Origin: Trichomonas tenax | Lineage: Eukaryota; Parabasalia; Trichomonadida; Trichomonadidae | DNA: 64,000 bases | Assembly (NCBI GenBank): GCA_023091735.1 | Contig: JALKBU010000047.1 | Location: 1-64,000, forward strand | Direction of reading: 5' to 3' | Shown: positions 39,528 through 49,391 of the stretch, in pieces | How the letters are laid out: each line of letters opens with the position of its first letter | Position numbering within the stretch: the first letter of the stretch is position 1 | Program-made: the position numbers and the translations under genes | The notes under the pieces: generated by a model | What the model saw: only the letters and a program-made list of their open reading frames with translations | Database searches by the model: none | What the model was told of the DNA's origin: nothing

Positions 39528-40281
39528 ATGCCGTCTTTCGCTGAGTTGAAGATCCAAAGGATTGAAGACATAGAAATACCAGAGTACTTCAGATTATCTA
39601 TTTATATGATGCGATCTCTGAGACAAAATAAATTGGATATGGAACAAATTCAAAAAATATTTTTAGAATTGCGTGACAAAGTGAGTAAAAATGCCATTGA
39701 TATTACAACTGTAGCGTTTCTCATAGATTTTGTCTCGTTAATACGTCCAAAAAATATTGTTGAATTTTCAAATCTTTATAAAATGTTCTATGACTGGCAA
39801 AAATTTGATTATAAGCCTCGTAATAAAAACTTTTAGCTGGTCTCGATACGTATCGTACGATTACACCCTTACAAATGATGGTAGATCAGCATTAGATGTC
39901 ATTAACATTTATCCGCTTGGAACAGTTTTCCATTCCGTTGCATGGGATAAATTTGAAGAACTTCAGGTCGAAGCAATGAAAGAATCCTTTGACGTTAATC
40001 AAAAAAGATATGGGTTGTCATTAATTGATACAGCATGTAAATATGGATCAGAAAAATGTTTCGAATATCTTAAATTGATGGGGAGCACAATTACTGATGT
40101 AACATTTACTAATGCAATTGAAGGCGGCAATTAAAACATTATCATGTCTTTATACAATGACGGTCATACAATTACAGATGAAGATTTAGAAACTGCAATC
40201 GCTAATAATCATAATGACTTTTTTAATTGGCTCTTAGAAGAAAAAGAAAGCATTGAGAAAAATGAACACAAAGAGGTTGAA
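39528..40281 (+). pseudogene. Broken ankyrin-repeat (DUF3447-like) protein gene
   Basis: The first 102 codons (39528-39836) continue in another frame after a one-base slip in the A/T run near 39825-39835. They then read SLIDTACKYGSEKCFEYLK and ITDVTFTNAIEGGN, the typical ankyrin/DUF3447 pattern of the very large trichomonad family. An in-frame TAA at 40132 follows. The same frame resumes with GHTITDEDLETAIANNHNDF, another repeat, until it runs into the left inverted repeat of the element at 40282. So there is one frameshift, one nonsense change and a truncation by insertion. Just right of the element, S-G-A-D-K-E-G (near 40973) looks like an ankyrin tip, possibly the other end of the gene. 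Confidence 0.75.
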
Positions 40282-40972
40282 TTTTTTTCCCGTTGATTTT
40301 TTTTTTTTGAGTTTTGCGATTTTTAACGAGTAAACCCCCTATCAAGCCAAACTGAGAAGACATTTACGTGCTTTTCAGGGGTGCTGAGTATGTTTATAGC
40401 ATTTGCTTGTCTATTTAAGTTGAGGATCTCCATGAGATTTCAGCGAATTTTGACATGTAAAATAAAGAAAGTCACTATTTTTGACACTTATTATCTGATA
40501 TTTGTCATGTAAAGTCGAAAATTTGAAATGTAATGTTACCAAAGAGCAAATTTTATGTGAATTTGAAGTAGCATAACGTTAGGTATGCTCGATGCATGAG
40601 CAAAGGAATGCCGTTTGATTCCTGCGCGTAGCGTATTTTTTCTTTTCTATTTTTTGATTTTTCGACTGGAACTCTAGCAAAAATAAGCGAGCGAACGCTA
40701 TAATAGTATAGTATGAAGGAGTAACTACCAAATGAAGAAAACTACAAGTATCTTGTGATGAGTTTGCATGCTCTCTTTACCAGCTGATATTAGAGTACAA
40801 TACTCACATGGAAGCTACCAGTAATGTTTTGCTTTTATTTTAAACAGCATCAAGATTTTAAAAAAGAATAAAATACATATTTTTGAAAACACATAAATGT
40901 TTCATCAGGTTCGTCCAGGAAGGGGGTTTACTCGTTAAAAATCGCAAAACTCAAAAGGTCAACGAGAAAAAA
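40282..40972. mobile_element. MITE-like element with long terminal inverted repeats
   Basis: Ends 40305-40340 and 40920-40955 are perfect 36-bp inverted repeats. Beyond them the similarity continues imperfectly through (C/T)CGTTGA and a seven-T tract, with a 12-T run at 40297-40308 inserted on the left side. The interior of about 580 bp has no reading frame. It contains copies of the TGACATGTAAAA motif seen elsewhere in the window. No clear target-site duplication is visible. It sits in the ankyrin pseudogene, arguing that it inserted into it or triggered its loss. Confidence 0.7.
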
Positions 40973-42631
40973 AGTGGAGCCGACAAAGAAGGTGTGGCAC
41001 TCTGAATTTGCAATATTTTTAAAAATAATTAGATAAATAGCATTAACTGTATATACTCTATACATATCCATTGTCAAATATATGCATTAACTCCGGCCAG
41101 ACCCTTCAAAAATAACCTTTAAAAAACGTTTTTACTCGCTTTTGTATCTGAAATAATGTGCTTAGTAATATTTTCTACTTAAAATCGAAAAATAATTGTG
41201 AGATGTTCGTTTTTTGTTCACAATTTTATTTTGCTCAAATATACTACAATACAGCATCTACATCGCTTATATTATCCAATGGTTAGCTCAAAATTCAACA
41301 AAAATGTGATTTTTGAACAAATCATTTTTTTGATGTGATTTTTTTGGGTTTTGAAGCGATGATAATAAATCATTAGCTAATTCGAGCTATGGCATCAAGT
41401 TTTTTGAACAATTTGAGAAATACTTTTGGTATCACAGCTAGTTGAAATCTCAATTGAGGTTCTCATAGCTTGCAACATTCTTTAATTTTTTAAAAAATAA
41501 TGTTTATTTATATTTTTCGAGATAAATGTTGTTTTATTTATTACCTATAATATGTTTTGCAAGAGCATATATGCAAAAATGCATTTTAAGTCCAGAAAAT
41601 AAAAATTTGATAAATTTTGTCATGAAATGAATGAATATAACAAACCAGCATGTTTGAAATAAGCGTGTTAATTGTATTCATGTCTTCAATTTGAAATTAC
41701 TTGATGAATAATTTTTTTCGAATTATATTTTAGCGACAATGTATTAGTATCGTATCATTTAATGCTCTTCGTATCAGGTACATATTGGAGGTTTTCTCAT
41801 GGAAATTTTGAGGCTTTTTTATTTCTAATAATAATTTATGCAGAGCATTCCTAAGAATATTATCATCTCAAAATAGAATATGCCCAGTTTTGTATTTTGA
41901 GAGAAAAATATTTCATTGATAAGGGATGGGAAGAATGTGTGTTTATTCCTTTAGATTCCCCTACAATAGATGTTTTAATCAGTGCAAGCAATAATGTCTA
42001 AATAATCAATGAATATCAAATCTTGGTGAAATTTTTCGAATGGCAAAACCAGGTAAATCTATTAAACAATTAGAGAGTCGCTTGTGATTTGAAACTCAGC
42101 ATAAACAGGTATTAAAGAGAAGCAAATGGATCCATCAATGAGTCTTTAAATATGATAATATTTTTTACAGATAATTTCTTTATCAATTTGATATTGTTGA
42201 ACGAATTTACTACATTGAGTCCACTAAGAAGGTGCATTAAAGTACATGTTGCGTTATTTGCCAAAAATAATGTGTATGAAGAAAAATTCTGAATCTTTAA
42301 TCTCATAGAATGAAACTATATAATTTAAAGATGACTTCAAAAATATGCACAAAAATACATTAATCAAGCTAGAAAAGCCATTTGATGACAAATTATAAGT
42401 GATGAAAAATTGTAAGCTTATAACTAAGCAAATTAACGTAAAAACTATAATTTCATAACACTTCTGTGATATGGGGTGATAATATTTTTGGTATTAGATA
42501 TATTTCATAAATATTTTAACAGCGAGGTGTGTATAAAGAGTATAATATAGCCACAAAGTAGCGAAAACCAAAATCCAACAATGAAGGAGTTCTCCAATTC
42601 AAATAAAATTTATAAACGTTCGCCAAATTAA
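40973..42631. other. AT-rich intergenic region
   Basis: Beyond a possible ankyrin fragment at the very left I see no gene, RNA or repeat. Composition is strongly AT-rich with many T-runs. Confidence 0.5.
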
Positions 42632-45502
42632 ATGAAAACTCGGCGCCAAAAGTCAGAAGAATTCCCGACAACGACTGACTTGACGCTGCAAACGCGTTCT
42701 GCATTCGAAAATGCCGGTAGTGACATAGACCCCATCGAAATATCATCAGAAAACGCGGCGGAAGATGAAATCTCGGATTTAGAGCGAAAATTAGACAAAG
42801 GAGTTGAATGGTACGAACAACAAAACGCTATTATTCGCCTTATGGGCCTTATTAACGGCGGAGCTCTTCAATATGAAAACTTTTATAAAGGATTAAACAG
42901 AATCGCTTTAGGACTGATCCAAACAGCACTTGATTTGAGGAGTGCTCTCGTTAAGAACGCGTGTCTATGCATCGCACAGATCGCAATGCGCGTTGGTCAA
43001 GAAATAGATTTGATTGGGGACTTTATAACGCCCCTCATCGCTCGTGTCTCACATGGAACGCAAATCATTGCTGAGAGCAGCTTTTTCACCATTATTACAA
43101 TCGCCAAATTTTGTCCTTCTCGAAGAGTTATTTTGTCAGTTTTTGATATATCGAAATCTAAAGGCTCTGCTATGAAAGATTGCGCTGCAGAAGCGCTGAA
43201 GCAGGTAATTATTCGATGGAATGTAGACATTCTCTCTAAATATTCGAAACAAATCGAAGAAACGCTATCAAAACTCATAACAGACGCAAATTCTTCGGTT
43301 AGACAGAAAGCAAGAGAGTCATTGCTCGCTTTACAGGACTGCCTTCCAAAATCTGCTCAAGTAATTCTCGCGAAATGCGATGCAAGAACTAAAAAAGCGA
43401 TATCTGAAGAAACTTATGAGAAATGCGAAGAAAGGATCGGATCAGCAGAGAAAAGGAAACGTGCTCCAAGTGTTGCTTCAACTTCGCGCGCAGAGTTAAG
43501 TGCCAGAGAGCATAGAGCGCCTTCTTTGCAGCCGAGAAGAACAGCAACAGCAACAAATCGACAAAATAAGCGCGTTAACAATGATTTATCGACAACAACG
43601 ACCCACCAACGCCCAGAAAGCAGAGCTGATGACAGAGCAAGTACATTGTCGACTCCTGGATCAACAACGAAGCGCAGAGAGCCTCTCTCCGCCCGCAGAC
43701 AGAAAGAAAGCGATTCAAAGATGTCAACTGATGTCAATGCGATGAGAATCAACAAAGAAAACGATGACGACGAAAAGCTGTTCTCGAGGACAGTGAAAAG
43801 CGCACGAAGCGAGTCCGTTGGAACACAGAGAAAGACTGCTGAAGCAAGAAGACAGCAAAGCATCGAAGCAAGATTTGGTTTCAGACGCCAAGAACATGAA
43901 ACGAAGCCAGAACCTAAACCAGAAGTCAAAGAATCATCAAAGACGAAGACAGCATCTTCAGCAAGAACAAATACAATCAAACAACAGCCGGAATCACTGA
44001 GAAGGCCAAAGACAGTAGCATCAGATAAACCAGAGTTCGAAATCAGAACAAGTGATTTATCGATGTTCCCCAAAGCAAATCCAATGCCAAATCCGGACCA
44101 GAGACCGGAATCGAGACTCAGCCCTCGCACGAGAAATGCGGCAAAAGAAGAAGATTTCACATCAGCAACAGCGCATGGATCAAGAAGGAAAGTTGAGAAA
44201 ACAAACAACTTCGAATCAAAGCGAAGGAATGACGAAGGAGGTGATAAACTTCTTGAAGGTGAAGAACCTGCGTTTCTGGAAACACTTCAAGGTGATATCG
44301 ATGATGGAAGAGTTCAAGAGCTTTCTGCAAACATCTCTTTCGTTGTTGGAGGCGCTCTTCAGTGCTGCAGCTCAAACTCAGCATTGATTTCATCACAAGC
44401 ATTAACAGCAATGAAGAGTTTAGTAACAGCTTTTCCTTCTTACTTCACTGGCGCTATATTGGAGAAATTGCTCGATGTACTCACGGAAGCTATAACTGTC
44501 GGCAATCCAAGATCTTCTGCTGCTGCTCAAAGCCTCTTTGTTGCAATTCCGGCCGCTTTGGATGTTAACGAAGTATTAACGACTGCTTTGAAACAAGTTC
44601 CGTCTCTCGCAATATTGCAGCTTATTGCAAGCCTTGTTAATCAAGGAGCGAGTGTTTCCTCACAGAGAACAGCTCACAGATTGCTCAATCACGCATTCAA
44701 GACGCACAACATCGGAGACGTCAAAGACAGAAACACAGCAGGAAGTATCGTTGCCGCTGTCTACAAGAGCAACAAAGATGCGGTGATGAGGTTTATCGAG
44801 GGACTCAGAGAAACACAGCAGTCACAATTCCATGATTTTGTTGCACCATTCATTCCAGAACTTGCTTCAAGATTCGATGCTGAAGTTCCAACATTCTCTG
44901 AAAAGAGTATTTCGTCTTTCATCCAGAAAATGGAGGAACTTGTTAAAAACGCCACTCCAGACCAATGGAATTCCGTAAAACGAAAGGTTCTCAATGAGTT
45001 AAATCAAGCACTTCTTAAATCGAAAGATGCAGAGCCGATTATCAGAATTGTGCAGTCCCTCTTCCAAACAAGAGGCTATGGGTCATTCCAGGCAGTTGTT
45101 CCTGGTCTTTTGACACAAGCACATGGACCTGTGAACACAAAGAATGTTGATGCAGCTTTGAGACTTGCAATGAAAGTTCTCAAGGCATCTGATGTCTTCG
45201 AGGCTGTAAAACTTCACATGGAATCAAGCGATGTTGGACTCGCAAAAGCAGCAATCGATTTCTGCACAAGAAGTCTTCCTAAGATGGAGAAGAGCGATGT
45301 TGATTCTGTTGTTGGTCCATTAATTAATAACTTGACTAGTTCTTTCGAATCTCCTGCACCAGAAGTAAGAAAATCAGTTGTCATGTGCTTCGTTGAACTC
45401 TTTATTGTTCTCGGAAAGCCAGAAATGGAAAAGCGCACTTCGCACCTGTCTAAGGCACACCAGAAGCTCATCACCATCTATTACCAAAGGAAGACAGGAT
45501 AA
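42632..45502 (+). CDS. CLASP-family TOG-domain microtubule-associated protein
   Basis: The protein has 956 residues. The N-terminal TOG/HEAT array (about 45-270) has the CLASP-N pattern: WYEQQNAIIRLMGLINGG, a DLRSALVKNACLCIAQIA helix pair, then DANSSVRQKARESLLAL. The centre (about 275-530) is basic and Ser/Arg/Lys-rich (many SARR, RRPES-type stretches), as in CLASP linkers that bind microtubules and EB proteins, but I found no clear SxIP. A second HEAT/TOG array (about 540-950) ends the protein. CLASPs promote microtubule rescue at plus ends, kinetochores and cell cortex; TOGARAM/Crescerin of flagella is a related alternative. Confidence 0.7.
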   Translation: MKTRRQKSEEFPTTTDLTLQTRSAFENAGSDIDPIEISSENAAEDEISDLERKLDKGVEWYEQQNAIIRLMGLINGGALQYENFYKGLNRIALGLIQTALDLRSALVKNACLCIAQIAMRVGQEIDLIGDFITPLIARVSHGTQIIAESSFFTIITIAKFCPSRRVILSVFDISKSKGSAMKDCAAEALKQVIIRWNVDILSKYSKQIEETLSKLITDANSSVRQKARESLLALQDCLPKSAQVILAKCDARTKKAISEETYEKCEERIGSAEKRKRAPSVASTSRAELSAREHRAPSLQPRRTATATNRQNKRVNNDLSTTTTHQRPESRADDRASTLSTPGSTTKRREPLSARRQKESDSKMSTDVNAMRINKENDDDEKLFSRTVKSARSESVGTQRKTAEARRQQSIEARFGFRRQEHETKPEPKPEVKESSKTKTASSARTNTIKQQPESLRRPKTVASDKPEFEIRTSDLSMFPKANPMPNPDQRPESRLSPRTRNAAKEEDFTSATAHGSRRKVEKTNNFESKRRNDEGGDKLLEGEEPAFLETLQGDIDDGRVQELSANISFVVGGALQCCSSNSALISSQALTAMKSLVTAFPSYFTGAILEKLLDVLTEAITVGNPRSSAAAQSLFVAIPAALDVNEVLTTALKQVPSLAILQLIASLVNQGASVSSQRTAHRLLNHAFKTHNIGDVKDRNTAGSIVAAVYKSNKDAVMRFIEGLRETQQSQFHDFVAPFIPELASRFDAEVPTFSEKSISSFIQKMEELVKNATPDQWNSVKRKVLNELNQALLKSKDAEPIIRIVQSLFQTRGYGSFQAVVPGLLTQAHGPVNTKNVDAALRLAMKVLKASDVFEAVKLHMESSDVGLAKAAIDFCTRSLPKMEKSDVDSVVGPLINNLTSSFESPAPEVRKSVVMCFVELFIVLGKPEMEKRTSHLSKAHQKLITIYYQRKTG

Positions 45503-45978
45503 TTTTGATATTGTTTGTATGTTGTTGTTGTTATTTTGATGTATCAGACCTTTTATAATTGTATTTATTATAAATAATTATTGTTAGAAAGCTTTATTAA
45601 ACATCACATGGTTTTATTGATCTCTCCAACAACTGACTTATTTTAACGCATATCTTTTTATAATTCATTTCGTTTTTAGTGCAACAAATATTCGAAAAAT
45701 AATGAAATAATTAATTTTTTAATTATGATAGTGATCGATAAATCAAAACGCAAAACTAATCACAGATGATATCAAAATTTCTATTGCTGAAAGCTAAAAT
45801 TATGAATTTGAACATGAAAAAAATCGAATTAGATATATCAAATATCAAAATTAAACTATGATTGTTAACGCTCCCTTTCAGTATTAAGAATAGATTTCGA
45901 GTAATTTTATATATGTTTGCATATGTAAAATCATATTGAATAAAATTATTATGAATTTTTCAAATACTTGTAACAAGT
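45503..45978. other. AT-rich spacer between convergent genes
   Basis: It holds the 3' flanks of the TOG gene and of the six-helix membrane protein. Nothing else is seen. Confidence 0.5.
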
Positions 45979-46659
45979 TTACTTAGAGAAGAATTTAATT
46001 CCGTGTGGAGGTAAGTCAATTATTGTTAAACAACATTTGAGCCCAAAGAAACAAACTGCAAGATATTCAAAGACAGAAGAAGCTGAAATAGCAGTATCAT
46101 TATGGATGGAGACAGCGAACCTAACCCATCCAGCGAGCATTGTCGATATTAACATCAAATAAGAAAGTGATGCGGAGTACCACTTGACTTTCTTTGTTGT
46201 GCACATCAAAACTATATCGTACAATATGAAGTAGATGCATACACTATAGAAATAAGTGATAGCGAGGGCGTTGTGTACATTAAAGAATTCTTTAACTGTA
46301 AAGTTGCCGATACCGATTAAAGTGACAGGGCTGATGAATTCGCAGAGGATAATAATCCATTTGAGTATGCGTAGAATGATTTTTGAGTCTCTTCTGACTA
46401 TTGTTAAAAGGTAATGATGCCTCATGAAGTAAATAGCGAACTGCAGAAGTCCGGAAAATGTCATTCCGATGTTGAATATTCTTGATTCTGGAAGATCAAC
46501 GACTGATTCCGAAATTGTCATAATTGTCGCTGGCGTTCCTTTGTTGTGCCTGAGGGTGTAATGCACCGTGATCGCGACGAAAACGGACATCACAGGGAGA
46601 ACGAACGAGAGAATGTAAAGCGCTTTTGTAGGAAATTGAACTATTTTTGTTTTATTCAT
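45979..46659 (-). CDS. Frag1/DRAM/Sfk1-family six-helix membrane protein
   Basis: This 226-residue protein has six predicted membrane helices. The first loop carries TISESVVDLPESRIFNIGM, the ISD-x-x-PE-x-x-F signature of the Frag1/DRAM/Sfk1 family (PGAP2, DRAM, Sfk1), followed by a RHHYLL loop. Family members act in GPI-anchor lipid remodelling, lysosomal autophagy or PI4-kinase membrane recruitment; which applies here cannot be told. The start is set at the ATG at 46659 because the frame extends upstream only to TTG. Upstream lie several CACTTTT motifs. Confidence 0.75.
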   Translation of the reverse strand: MNKTKIVQFPTKALYILSFVLPVMSVFVAITVHYTLRHNKGTPATIMTISESVVDLPESRIFNIGMTFSGLLQFAIYFMRHHYLLTIVRRDSKIILRILKWIIILCEFISPVTLIGIGNFTVKEFFNVHNALAITYFYSVCIYFILYDIVLMCTTKKVKWYSASLSYLMLISTMLAGWVRFAVSIHNDTAISASSVFEYLAVCFFGLKCCLTIIDLPPHGIKFFSK

Positions 46660-47265
46660 TTTATCAATTCTCCACTTTTTATTTTTTATTGCAAAAAGTG
46701 ACAATTGAACTTCTATTTTCCAAAAGTGAACAATTGATCCACTTTCAATGAAACTTTCAAAAACATTCGTTGATATATTTTGAAGCTTTATTTATGTCTT
46801 AAATATGAAGCAAAAATAATTTGTACAATGAAAAATTAGCTTAAAGATTGATATTTGGCAAAACTTTTTACGGAATAAATTATTATTTTTATAAGTTGTA
46901 TTCATACATAGAGTATGAAAGGATATTTTATTACCAATTTCGAAATTTATGTGATAGAATCAGTTTTATGAAAGTTTTTGACGGCAAAAACAATTGCATT
47001 GAGAATATCTATTTACTCCCTTGATGAAAAAGAAATTGATTTTTTAGAAAAACAAAAAAAAAATCAAAATAAAAATGACAAAAAAATCCGAATTTTTTTA
47101 TTAAATTCAGAAAATGAGTTTTTAACATTGTTTTTAAGGACTTTTAAAACAGCAAATCGATTTAATATGGAGTCCATATCGATTAATGAAATAATTTCGA
47201 TATGGCTATTTTTACATGCAAAATTATGGGGGAGACCCTGCGTTTTGAATTATTAACGTGCACAA
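46660..47265. other. Divergent intergenic region
   Basis: It lies between the divergent Frag1-like and DNAAF4-like genes and so should hold both promoters. Copies of CACTTTT/AAAAGTG occur at about 46674-46745. A 92-codon open frame runs up to the DNAAF4-like gene but is low-complexity (Lys/Asn/Ile) and has no family resemblance. Confidence 0.4.
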
Positions 47266-48468
47266 ATGACTTCTTTGCGACCTGACTTCACTGTCACTGA
47301 TCTTCCAGATCGCATCATCATAAAACTGACGTTTAAAGGACATTCTGCAGCTAAATGCGATATCGTTGTTACTGATTTATACGCGAAATTCAACTTATCT
47401 CCGTATTTTCTGATTATTAACTTCCCTGAGTTCGTTTCGGTCACCAATGTCATTGCTTCGGCCAAGGGACAAGAACTACAAGTGCATATCGGCAAAGTAG
47501 AGCCAGAAAAGTGGAAACCATATCCATGGGAGCTTCCTGATCAAGATGAGCTTAAAAAGAGACAAGAGGAGTCACTCGAGAGACTCATTGAGTTCGAGAG
47601 AAAGAAAGCTCAGCAAAAGAAACAAGAAGAAGAGGAAGCAAAGAAACAATCCATGCAAAAATCATGGGATGTTGAAAAGAAACAACGAAAAACATTAGAA
47701 GAACGCATAGAAGAGGAGAAGAAGTATGCAGAAGACCTCCTTGCCGGCAAATTTATGACAGATGATCTGAAAGATAAACCGCTTTACGAAAAAGCTGAAG
47801 TTGCTCCATCAAGAAGCAAACAAGTCTGCACGACATCACATACACCGACATTTAAGAACTTAGCTGCACGCTATGACGGTCCAATGCGTAAATTCATCAA
47901 TCCTCAGAAAGGAGACATGTCTCCACTGTGGATGAAAAATTCAGGCGACACATTCTACAAAGATGGTGCTTACACATCAGCTGTCAATGCTTATACAAAA
48001 GCTATCGAAGGAAGTGACAGACAATACTGCGCTGCCTTTTCTAATCGTGCGCTTGCTCGTATGAAGTTAGGATACTACGAATTTGCTCTCGCTGACTGCA
48101 ATGAGGGACTTGTTTTGATTCATGACCCAATTGTTAACCAGGAGATGTGTATATTAAAGGTTAGACTCCTCTCAAGAAAGACATACTGCTGCATGAAGCT
48201 TGGACGTTATCTCGACGCTTTTCAGGCAAATTCAGAGATTCTTAAATTCATCAAGAAAGATGATAAAATACACAAAGATTTAGAACAAATAGCGTTACTC
48301 GCCGGCGATAAGATCAAAGGCGTCAAACCAGAAACTCCAAAGGGCAATATCGAAGAAATGGCAAGACTTAAGACAATCATTGAGGACGGTGTTGAAGAGC
48401 CAATCACTTTGGACGATCCTAAGCCAAAGGAAGAGACTCCTGCAGAAGAATCACAAACTCAAGAATAA
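47266..48468 (+). CDS. DNAAF4: DNAAF4 (DYX1C1)-like dynein assembly factor: CS domain plus TPRs
   Basis: The 400-residue protein has an N-terminal CS (p23-like) domain (about 5-85; DRIIIKLTFKGHSAAKCDIVV, FLIINFPEFV). It is followed by a charged helix (about 95-165) and three TPR units (about 220-330; WMKNSGDTFYKDGAYTSAVN, YCAAFSNRALARMKLGYYE, KTYCCMKLGRYLDAF). CS-linker-TPR order and TPTF spacing match DNAAF4, a cytosolic co-chaperone with Hsp90/Hsp70 that assembles axonemal dynein arms before flagellar import. A dynein heavy chain gene lies at the end of the same window, fitting the cell's need though not implying co-transcription. Alternatives are other CS-TPR co-chaperones (SGT1 has the reverse order). 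Confidence 0.75.
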   Translation: MTSLRPDFTVTDLPDRIIIKLTFKGHSAAKCDIVVTDLYAKFNLSPYFLIINFPEFVSVTNVIASAKGQELQVHIGKVEPEKWKPYPWELPDQDELKKRQEESLERLIEFERKKAQQKKQEEEEAKKQSMQKSWDVEKKQRKTLEERIEEEKKYAEDLLAGKFMTDDLKDKPLYEKAEVAPSRSKQVCTTSHTPTFKNLAARYDGPMRKFINPQKGDMSPLWMKNSGDTFYKDGAYTSAVNAYTKAIEGSDRQYCAAFSNRALARMKLGYYEFALADCNEGLVLIHDPIVNQEMCILKVRLLSRKTYCCMKLGRYLDAFQANSEILKFIKKDDKIHKDLEQIALLAGDKIKGVKPETPKGNIEEMARLKTIIEDGVEEPITLDDPKPKEETPAEESQTQE

Positions 48469-48660
48469 TTTATGTATTTAAACGATAGATATTATACTTA
48501 CCTTACGATGTTTGACTCAATACTTACAAAATTACATGAGATTCAATGTAATTTTTATTTTATATAAATTGTCATGAAGTGGTGAAGATATGTATTTTGA
48601 TGACATAAAAACAACAAGTATTTGAAAAGCAGTAGATAGCAGTGAAGTGAAGTTGTTTAA

Positions 48661-49170
48661 TTAAACAAGAATCTTAAGATATTCTTCTGAGCAGTTACGT
48701 GCGCGTTTTGTGAGTGTAATCTTCATATCAGAAAGTTCCTTGTCGACATCTGTGAGGAATGTGATGACGAATTCGATTAATTTAGATAAAATCATTTGCT
48801 CGGTGTGAATATTTGTTATCAAGAACGAGATATCATAGCCTGGTATTGGCTTACGGCGGATTATGCGGAACTGGTCAGCTCTCTGAGCGATGAATCTCAT
48901 GAACATCTTCGCGAGTAATCTGTCGACGTCATCGATTTGCTTTATTCTGACAGAAATGCGGACACTGTTGATCGCAGTCTCGATGTACACCTTTTCGTAC
49001 TGTGAACGAGAAATGAGAAGTGGGCGAGCGATGACTTCTGGTGTTTTTCCAATTTCAATTTCTGGCTTGTTTTGGCGTTCGATTTCCTGGGATGAGAAAT
49101 TGCGGAGGCAAAGGGACGCCTGCAATGTCCTCCTGATGGCAGCAAGATATGATGCGAGAGGATTTGACAT
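48661..49170 (-). CDS. ARPC4: Arp2/3 complex subunit 4 (p20-ARC)
   Basis: This 169-residue protein matches ARPC4 throughout: YLAAIRRTLQASLCLRNFSS, IERQNKPEIEI, INSVRISVRIKQID, KMFMRFIAQRADQF, RRKPIPGYDISFLITN and HTEQM at the expected spacing. ARPC4 with ARPC2 forms the core of the actin-nucleating Arp2/3 complex. The ATG at 49170 is chosen; the frame goes on five codons to a TTG, and the resulting N-terminus (MSNPLASYLAAIRR) aligns with animal and fungal ARPC4. TCAATT about 10 bases upstream is Inr-like although its fourth base is A. Confidence 0.95.
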   Translation of the reverse strand: MSNPLASYLAAIRRTLQASLCLRNFSSQEIERQNKPEIEIGKTPEVIARPLLISRSQYEKVYIETAINSVRISVRIKQIDDVDRLLAKMFMRFIAQRADQFRIIRRKPIPGYDISFLITNIHTEQMILSKLIEFVITFLTDVDKELSDMKITLTKRARNCSEEYLKILV

Positions 49171-49391
49171 AATAAAAATTGACAATTTTGGAAAAAGTGG
49201 TGGTTAATAGCATCAATTGTCCATCAACCGAGCATCACATTGCACCCACTGCGGTGGACCTCCGAGACCCGGAATTCCAGTATTTCACCTATTTTTTTAT
49301 CTCACATTTCAAATCGACAAATGAAATGGTGTGAAAAACCAGTGAATAGATAGCAATGGCTAAAAAACTAAAGGATGAATAAAGGAAATGG

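Noticed and set aside
43414..44208. 264-codon minus-strand frame opposite the TOG gene
   Set aside because: Shadow of the basic Ser/Arg linker; no independent features.
46978..47256. 92-codon frame just before the DNAAF4-like gene
   Set aside because: Low-complexity Lys/Asn/Ile sequence in the promoter region; not a leader exon since there is no splice signal.
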